Origin: Polytrichum commune
Taxonomy: Eukaryota; Streptophyta; Polytrichopsida; Polytrichales; Polytrichaceae
Direction of reading: 5' to 3'
Length of the DNA: 64,000 nt
Assembly: GCA_950295325.1 (NCBI GenBank)
Contig: OX485807.1
Coordinates: 18,509,666 to 18,573,665 of the forward strand
Both the position numbers and the translations under genes were made by a program. The notes under the pieces were generated by a model. The model was not told the origin of the DNA, made no database searches, and was given only the letters and a program-made list of their open reading frames with translations. Shown in pieces: positions 56,384-64,000 of the stretch (the stretch's first letter is position 1; the number at the start of each line of letters is the position of its first letter).

Positions 56384-57369
56384 GATGATGATCCTGCACA
56401 GCTATCAGAGCGCAACTCCGCAAGAATGCAACAAATCGGTGGTAATGGGGATGCACAGCTTCGGAAACCCTAGAGCAGAAAAGAAAACTCCTCGTGTCCC
56501 TACCTCTTGCCCTACGCACATGGTCTGGGCTTCCACAAACCGGGCAGCACCTCGAGGACGTGGGTCCCACTCCACGCTTCAAGGAGAGGCTCCCACGTGG
56601 CACATGACTTGCTGCGGCATAAGGCCCTGGCACATGAGCTTAGCTGATCTCTCATGCCTAGATCACACCAAACCTTATTCCCGATTCCAGCCATGAAATT
56701 GTTGGGGATTATGTTTAGAAATAGATGTTGGTCCATTATTTTTCACATTATTATAGTTGGATATGCTGACGGGTGGTGCCAGAAGTGGTTGGTGTGATCA
56801 ACCCCTCATATGCTAGCCACGCCGGGGGTCCAATCGGGGCCCAACCAGCCCTGTTGGTGTTGCCCCCCCCCCCTCCAAGTGTTGGTGCCTACCATCCAGG
56901 GCAGTAAGGACAACGTCTAAAAAGGGCCCCGACTAGTTGGATGCAGGGCTAGCTAGCTGGGCCCCCACTGGACCCCTCGGTGTGGCTACTGTATCAATCA
57001 CACCAACGTTTTTGTCCCATTCCAACCGTGAAATTGATGGGGATTATGCTAAGAAATAGATGTTGGCTCATCATTTTTCACACAATTACAGTCGGACATG
57101 TGGTGGATGGTGCTAGAAGTGGCTAGAGTGATCAACTTTTCAGCTACTTGGGTGGCCCTGCTACTACCATCAAGATTAGGTTCACCGTGTGTAGATTTAG
57201 TGTTGGATCCGCTTGCAGTTGAGGCCCAAGGGTTGGGCACATGGCCTAGGCTTCCATAGCCCGGGCGGCCTTTGGAGGACGTGGACTGCAACAATAAAAA
57301 ATACAAACATGATTTGTGACGATAAAAGTGTGTGATAAAAACACATATTTTTATTGTCAAATAAAACAC

Positions 57370-57718
57370 ATGCAATGGGTTTACTATGTTTATCTACCGA
57401 GCAATGACATGTTGGATAGTTTTTGTCCCACCCCCAAATGCCTTACCACTCATTAATCTTACCATTGGTTTTTGTTAGTGCAATTCTATGCCGTCATAGC
57501 TACGACTAAAAACAACCAATCACAAGGGCGTACATTGGTGTCTCGTCTCTAGGTACCAATAGGAGGGTCAGTGTTTGAGGCTTAGAACCTTTGTTGTTAA
57601 ACCAAGCCACGTCCTTTGCCAACTAGCTAGGTTCGGGACTAGATAGTGGCAATGGTGAGAAGGCCATGTTTTAAGAACGAACTTTTAGGCCAAGCTAAAG
57701 TCAAGTGGGAAGGGTGCA
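57370..57718. mobile_element. partial relative of the 561-bp MITE
   Basis: Shares 'TTGGATAGTTTTTGTCCCA', 'TTTGCCAACTAG', and the right-end region 'AAGCTAAAGTCAAGTGGGAA' with 26288-26848. The right end GCA is followed by TTA. The left terminal repeat is missing. Confidence 0.65.
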
Positions 57719-58061
57719 TTAGAATGGTTATCATTTTTGAGCACACAATCCAATCCAATCTTTTATGAAGAAATGTCTTTTTGGTATCCATTTTTGGAGC
57801 CACACTAAACCACATACTAGTCAAATAGAGTCAACCCATCTATTCTTTATTATGACCTCGTTGGGAATCTATAAAATGATATAAATTTTGATTGAACTAA
57901 GATTGATTTTAGTAGTTTATTTTCGTGGGTGGGTAAAACAAGGTCACACATTTCACAGTTCCTAAGGATTAGTTTTCATGTAGGCCGCTTTGCCCTACAT
58001 GAAAACTAACCCTAAATCTACAACTTTGGTTATGGTATCACTAGGGAACCGATAGTGTCGT

Positions 58062-58781
58062 GACACATGCCCATGATTTTGAGTGCCAAAGTGAGGAGGA
58101 ATTTGTCTCAGAATGAGCAATTATGATAGACTCTAGGCATTAGTAATGTGTAAATTGGCCAATTTTTGGCTTGAAAAATTCACATTAATTTCAATTTAAG
58201 GAATAAAATTACCAAAAAAATAAATTTAGTCCTCCTAATTTCTATCTTCCTACACATGAAAAAAAATTGCATAGCCTTATACTTCTCCAATTTGACGTAG
58301 AATATCTTAAGCAATAAGTTATGGGCGCCTTTACTCTAAGTGGTGTCTAATTAAGATGAGTAACCGAATTAGGCATGTCTACGCTAGGAGACGAATTTAT
58401 AGTAGAGGCACCTATTCCCAACCAGGACCCCATCAACAATCTATAGGGTACTGGAATTTTGACGAGGTTGGGATTGGATTTTGATCAGGTTGGAACCAAT
58501 AGTGCCATGACACATATCCTAGTTTTAAATGCTAAAGTGAGGAGGAGTGAGCGGTTAAAATGAGTGCTTATGGTAGACTCTAGATATTGGTAATAAATTC
58601 ATATCAACTTTTGGCTTCAAAAATTTATAATAATTTCAATTCAAGAAACAAAATTATCAAAAAATTGCAATCCTCCTGGTTTCTATCTTCCTACATAGGA
58701 AAAAAAATTGCACCACCTCATACTTCTCCAGATCTGGCCCAAAATCTCTTAAGTAATCGGTTATGGGTGCCTCTACTCTAG
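58062..58781. repeat. ~280-bp direct duplication with a ~448-bp offset
   Basis: 58062-58345 and 58510-58781 match along their length (CACAT...; 'AAGTGAGGAGGA'; 'TCTATCTTCCTACA'; 'TTATGGG.GCCT.TACTCTA') with roughly 20 percent divergence by eye. Confidence 0.75.
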
Positions 58782-59456
58782 GACTCAATCCAACCAGAAT
58801 TGTCCACGTCGGATTGACGTCCCGCCATGTTGCCACTGTGGCTTTGAGCTTCCTCTTCAAGCTCTCGGCCCTGTGCTCTCTTCGCATTCCTTTCGAACTC
58901 TACGTCGATCATCGTGACTCACAGCATTCGATAAAATTAAAATTGCCGTGATTGAAACTGGAGTGCAGCCTGAGGAGACTCACAAGGGCGAAGAAATGTT
59001 AGGAAAGCTGAAGTTCTGCGGCTAGTAGTGCGATAACCTATTTCCTTCACGTTGGAAGTTCTCGACGAAGGTTTTCACTATTTCGAAGGAAGGGTTTAAC
59101 GGAGGAAAGAGAGAGACAATCAATCAATCAAATAATCAATGCGAATTCTCTTACTCTCTGGCAGTTTTTCAAGTTTCATACCATCCATTTCGAGGCTTGG
59201 AGTCGCCGGAGGATGAGTTGAAGCTAGTGGACACAATTGTGTTGAAATTTAACTATAACAGAGTAAACCCCGAATGCATATCTCCACTCTAAGTTACGTT
59301 GTTGCCCTGAATTATGTGAATGTTCTTTTACAAGTGAGAATCCTAAGTGCAAGTTATAGTTGGTCTTTTCAGCATTGAGCAGCCTCTAGTATCTTACATT
59401 TTTCTGTAATGGCAGTCTAGAATTTTTCGGAGAGCGGTGGAGGTGTCTCACTAGCT

Positions 59457-62400
59457 ATGGATTTATATGGAAGCAGTCGAGATCGACTGTTCGAGGACGA
59501 TGACGAAGAGCAGGAGCTTGGCTTCGGATCCGTACGCTCCTCCTTCCTCTCATTTGAATATGGATCAATTTTCTGACGTCTTCGAATGTATATCGAGCTA
59601 AACATTGGTGGCTGAATAAATATCATTGTGACTGCTGCTTTGGAGGATGTAAGCCAATTTTTTGCAATACAATAGAGCTATTCTTAATTTTTTTCAAAAC
59701 GCATTTTAGGCAGGGAGTTGCCCCACTTTTGACAAATTATAATGTTTAAAGAGTGTTCAGATGGTGTCGGAACCCTCAATTTTGGTAAAATGCAGGTGGA
59801 GGCGTTTGAGTTTGACTAAAAGAGGGCTATAGAAAAATGCATTTCATGGCAAACTTTTGAAGCCACCTAAAGTGGTGCTCTTGAAAGGTTGACAAGGATC
59901 TCATTTTGATATAACCGATTCTTGACCAAAAACACCTCCACTTCAATTCACCAAAATCGAGGGTACCGACATCACTTGAAGACTCTTATGCATTATTATA
60001 AATTGTCAAAAGTGGGGTGAAAGTCCCTAAAAAATCTTGAGTTTTTGAGAGACTTTAAGGATAGCTCTAATCTCTAGTTGTAGGAATGCGGATATTATGA
60101 GGTTCTTCTGATGAGAATGGCGTGGAATATAGACAGGCACCATTATATAGAGCATGAATAACCTTATGGATGTTTGCTTCTTGTAATTAAATAGGATATC
60201 TTGAGCTAGTTCTTAAGATGTTGATGTATGGGCATGCTTAAAATTTATTCAGAGAATGATAACATTCCGCAGTGTAAGTTGCGATGTCATCCTCATGGGT
60301 TTTTGTGCGCGCAGGATGCTGCTGCTGCCAACAAGGAGTTCTTGGTGTACCTCATTGATGCGAGTTCTGACATGTTGTTGCCATTTGAAGACGAGGTTAG
60401 GAGCTTGGTTGTTAACTAGTGGAAGAGTTGAATGCTTAGTCTACTTTAATCCAGTGTATTGGGAGACCCACCTCAAGACTTCCAGATTAACACTTAATTG
60501 TTGTACTTTTGTTGTTGTTATATTGCCCTACATTATCAAGTGAATCTAATCATGTCTCCTATCGTTCAGACGTACTTTGGAACGTACTTTGGAGCAGTGA
60601 TGGAGGCTGTGGAGGAGAATCTGAAACAAAGAATTCTTGCTAGAGATGACAAAGTTGGCATCTGTTTTTTCAACACGGTAAGTTTCATCATTGTTCTGCT
60701 CTATGATGACTTTTGTAAAATATTTGCTTTTGATTACACTAAGTGCCATCACTTTTATGAGAAGATCTGATGAATGGAAGGTTTTGGTGCAACCAGATCA
60801 AGAAAAAGAATTTTCAAGAGGCGAATGGTGTGTATGTCTGGGCTGAGGTTGATGATTTATCAGCTGAATTGATCAGAAACTTTCGCTCGCTTCGTGGTAC
60901 TTTCAATCTCTTTTCATAGTTGGTATCACGCTTGAGGGAGTTGATATTGGCCTTGATTTGCTAGGAGCTCACTGATTCATCAACTTCTTTTCAAGTATTT
61001 CTTATCATGTACACTTGATTAAAAGGATCCAGTTGAATTAAATTGCAGAGACGTTTCAGAAAGATATTGGAAGTCAGGTGAGTAAAGGAGCTGAAGGAGG
61101 GGAGCATCCATTAAAAGATGGGTTGTGGATTGTACAGGGCATGCTTCGCTCAGGGTATTGATGCTCTTCCCTATCACTGTTCTAGATCTAGAATTGAAAA
61201 GAGAAGATGCAGCAAGATGTTACTTAATCTGTATGTATGAGGCGATACTGGCTAACAGTGCTGTCTTCCTTGCTGCGAGCGGTGTTAATAGGACTTCGAA
61301 GAATGTTGGGAAGCGGGTGCTCATATTCACAAACTGTGATGATCCCGCTGGTGATTGTGACGTTCGTGATAGACGGGACTTCCATCGGACCACTATCCAG
61401 CGTGCTAAAGTAAATTTTGGTCTATTCCAGAACCTTGCACAAACCTTTGGATTGTAAAAACTCTTGTATACCTTCTACTGATGTTTATACTTCACAATTA
61501 TTTTGTTTTTAAAAAATTTGGATCTTATGTTTGTTGTGATAGGATATTCTTGAAATGGATATAGGGATCGACTTGATTCCCTTCAACAGGGTAAAGGAGA
61601 ATTTCAACATGAAGATTTTCTATACAGTAAGAGGATATTCACCTTTTGATACACCATATGACCAAAATGATCATCTATGTGTACTATGACTAAGGTGGAC
61701 CTACCTATACTTTTCCTTCCATGTTGTGAAAACGTTTATCACGAGATTGTGAGTCATGTCATTTATATGTTGGTGGGACGCGATTACTTGCAGGAACTTA
61801 TGCAACTAGAGGATGAAAGAGCTGAAAGAGAATATCTCACTCAAGCAACATCTAAGTAAGTTGCTTTTGGAGTGTACCTACTCTTAGTACTGCAAGTTTG
61901 TGAGAGGAGATGAGAATTAAAAAGGTCGATCTGCCCTCAAATTTGTAAGGATGGACATCCCTGGTCTGTTATTCTTAATGGTGCTTTGATGCCTGTAGGT
62001 TCAAAGATCTCACAGACATTTTGAAAAGGAGGTTATACAAGAAGAGAGTTGTGCGGAAGATGCTTCTGACTGTGACAAGCGGAATTGACATAGCAATAAG
62101 GACGTATGCTATGATAAGGCCTTCAGTTCCATGTAACTTCTGGATTGCCTTATGGTGTTGTGATGATTTGTGTTTTGGTAGATTTTCAGTCAGCCAACTA
62201 AATAGTATCTATTGTAAAAATTGCTCACATGAACATGTTGTAGGTGATTACAATGGAGTGAACAGGTTTTCCAAGGGAAGTCACTTGTAGTTCCGAAGGC
62301 TCAGCAAAGGAGACTCAGTTGAGACTCTCACTAAAGCAGAATCGTTCATAGTTTATGAACCTGATTAGTGTCTGCTGTGATTTTGTCGTCTTGCAGCCTC

Positions 62401-64000
62401 CCATATGTTTGTGGATTCTCGGAACAATCAGCCTCTAAAGGTTCGTCCTATATTCTCCTTCATTTCTATTACTTGCCTCTCAAGGTGAAGGACTAAATGC
62501 ATTTTAGGAAGAGTCTGATTATTGTAAAGAGCTAGTTCATGATCTGAAAATCAGATGAATTGCTGCAGACCGACAGGAGTTACATCTGCTCCGACACTGG
62601 GGCAATCATGTACGAGCCTCTGAAGAGATTTGAGGAATATCAAGGGTAAGTAGAGACTGTGCTGCTCCTTGTAGGAAAGTTTCAATATTCGTAGAGTACT
62701 AGCAGATATTTGGTAAGTGATCATGAGATTTTGAGTGTGCAAACAGCTTTGCATGTTTGTCTTCTTCACCCATCCTTAACAATGTACACATTGCAGGAAG
62801 AGAGTTGTCTTCACACTGGATGAGGTATCACAAATTAAGACTTTAACAGATGTACAACTACGACTTTTGGGGTTTAAGCCTTTGGATTGCTTACAACATT
62901 ACCACAACTTGCGGCCCCCTACTTTCATATATCCTGACGAAGAGGTACAGTTTCTCTGGCTCTACAAAAAGTATAGTATTAGTCTTGTTGCCAAAATTCT
63001 AGTATATATTAGTTGAGAATGCTGGTTATGTCTCATCATCGCTTGAGGGAAGCACAAGAATCAGTTTATGCTAGTTGGAGTTTCTGATGAAGAATTGTTT
63101 TGAATTGTATCAATACAGGCTGTGAAGGGAAGTACTTGTGCATTTATTGCCTTGTACAGAGCCATGCTGCGTCTAAAGAAGTAAGCATTGACCATTCTTC
63201 ATCTGGTTTTCAAGTTCAAGTTCCACATTGTCACAACTCTTTGAACATTTAGTTCACTAAACCTGAGCTTTGTCCTGGACAAACCATAGTGGTGTACAAC
63301 AACATTCAGGTCTTATAGATGGCATGTTTGTACTCTACAGATATGCTGTTGCTTTTCATGGCACACGAACTTCATCTCAGTTGGTTGCATTGGTCCCACA
63401 GGTAATTTGGAGGCCATTTTCTCCTCTCAATACATAGGAAGTCTGCATCTATCTTGTGGTTGTAGTTTGAAGAAACAAGTTAAGAGTACTCATCCTCCTC
63501 CAATGATGGTGAGAGGGATTTCTCTTGTCCTTATTACTTAGTCTTGAATCCCTGTCGAAGGAATCAGGTTTACGTAATCAGTTTATCTTGTCCTATTATC
63601 TATATGGCACATACTGCTGCTCATGAGCAGGAGTTATCTTTTTGCAGCTTCACTCAAAAATATATACTTTTGTCACCTAGTATGGTGGTAGAGCTGTTGA
63701 AAACAAATATGATTGTTCTGGTTTGGACAGGAAGAAATGTTTGACGAGGATGGGAATCAAAAACAGACAAATGGCATGAACATGATATACTTGCCTTACG
63801 CAGATGATATACGCCCTGCAGAGAAGGTTGGTAGAGGAAAACAACTCTCAGTTTACATTTTTTCTTTCACAAGTAGGATGGTCAAATATGAAAGGCTTTA
63901 AACTGTTGCTCCAATGCACTATTGAGTTTTAATACCTACACATGAACACACTCAGGCTTCATTCAATAATTTCTTGTAGTATCAATCATGTAGGGCTGCA
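59457..64000 (+). CDS. KU70: Ku70 (XRCC6), 5' part, 15 exons visible
   Basis: Ku70 pairs with Ku80 to form the ring that binds DNA ends in non-homologous end joining and protects telomeres. Exons: 59457-59531, 60315-60395, 60570-60677, 60797-60896, 61049-61154, 61292-61409, 61543-61626, 61794-61855, 61999-62132, 62397-62440, 62569-62645, 62797-62944, 63119-63180, 63341-63401 and 63731-63826. All introns are GT-AG and all phases agree, giving 452 codons. An acidic N-terminus leads to the vWA domain ('EFLVYLIDASSDML', 'VGICFFNT', 'KRVLIFTNCDDPAG'). The beta-barrel follows ('DRSYICSDTGAIMYEPLKRF', 'LLGFKPLDCL', 'YHNLRPPTFIYP'), then 'GMNMIYLPYADDIRP'. The C-terminal arm and SAP domain lie beyond the window. 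The start ATG precedes the acidic segment usual in the family. Confidence 0.95.
59704..60032. mobile_element. 329-bp element with ~100-bp inverted repeats in Ku70 intron 1
   Basis: The left arm TTTTAGGCAGGGAGTTGCCC...CACTTTTGACAA and the right arm read in reverse (TTTTAGGGACTTTCACCCCA...CTTTTGACAA) pair along about 100 bp with scattered mismatches, including 'GATG.TGTCGG.ACCCTC'. The transcript could fold into a long hairpin. No coding frame; no clear target duplication, so the family is unknown. Confidence 0.8.

Larger units (their letters stand above)
56384..59456. other. CDC26 5' region, duplications and Ku70 upstream region
   Basis: 56390-56560 is GC-rich and probably holds the CDC26 5' UTR and promoter. 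56690-56830 and 56997-57140 are direct copies ('GAAATAGATGTTGG', 'GATCAACCCC'/'GATCAACTTT'), offset by about 306 bp. 57370-57718 is a relative of the 561-bp MITE. 58062-58345 and 58510-58781 are direct copies offset by about 448 bp. 58990-59456 is likely the Ku70 promoter and 5' UTR. No other gene recognised. Confidence 0.5.

Noticed and set aside
56187-56696. 169-codon plus-strand frame
   Set aside because: Antisense to CDC26 and its upstream region; no recognisable domain, whereas the minus strand matches CDC26 at both ends.
61125-61290. Exon reading through 61155-61291 in Ku70
   Set aside because: A GT-AG intron here gives continuous phase and joins LRSG to TSKNVGKRVLIF in line with the family; read-through in the Ku70 frame does not preserve the alignment.

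Overview
The window is nuclear DNA of a green plant, and most of it is transposable-element sequence. Four protein-coding loci typical of streptophytes stand out: a duplicated histone H2B gene, a 3-ketodihydrosphingosine reductase, the APC/C subunit CDC26 and the DNA-repair protein Ku70. Three of them contain GT-AG introns. The elements are plant types: a LINE whose ORF1 has a DUF4283-like region and a zinc knuckle, a copia gag with a UBN2-like domain, Ty3/gypsy, PIF/Harbinger, hAT, and a 5S rRNA-derived repeat. Three features are unusual for a seed plant and hint at a bryophyte, lycophyte, fern or charophyte, though this is inference: an intron inside H2B, a short hairpin just after the H2B stop codon, and a methyltransferase-bearing gypsy element. 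I cannot name the species.

Layout. 1-2.5 kb: start of a copia element on the minus strand, with a ~100-bp tandem repeat in its leader. 4.2-12.4 kb: an 8.1-kb LINE on the minus strand that splits a tRNA-Val(CAC) sequence, with a perfect 17-bp target-site duplication. 12.4-18 kb: repeats and unrecognised DNA. 18.2-19.1 and 25.3-26.2 kb: two H2B genes encoding the same protein, in the same orientation. Between and beside them lie a 694-bp hAT element, a 5S-derived repeat, a 78-bp perfect palindrome with an adjacent MITE, and a 561-bp MITE. 28.3-31.8 kb: two Tc1-like (DD34E) elements, one split by a 1.1-kb Harbinger element. 32.06-34.69 kb: a complete four-exon 3-ketodihydrosphingosine reductase gene with a second 5S-derived repeat in intron 1. 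34.7-39.9 kb: no recognised gene. 39.88-49.8 kb: a Ty3/gypsy element encoding, in order, Gag, zinc knuckles, protease, a C5-cytosine DNA methyltransferase, reverse transcriptase, RNase H, integrase and a PHD finger. 49.8-56.1 kb: AT-rich repeats. 56.18-56.38 kb: CDC26. 56.7-59.4 kb: local duplications. 59.46-64 kb: the first 15 coding exons of Ku70, which continues past the window.

The host genes do not form an operon or pathway cluster. The most interesting object is the methyltransferase/PHD gypsy element. Both extra domains act on or read chromatin, which suggests an element that edits or senses host silencing. Its LTR cores differ at only 2 of 432 aligned positions (hand count), yet its coding region is dead. 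This copy was therefore probably moved recently by proteins from an active relative elsewhere in the genome.
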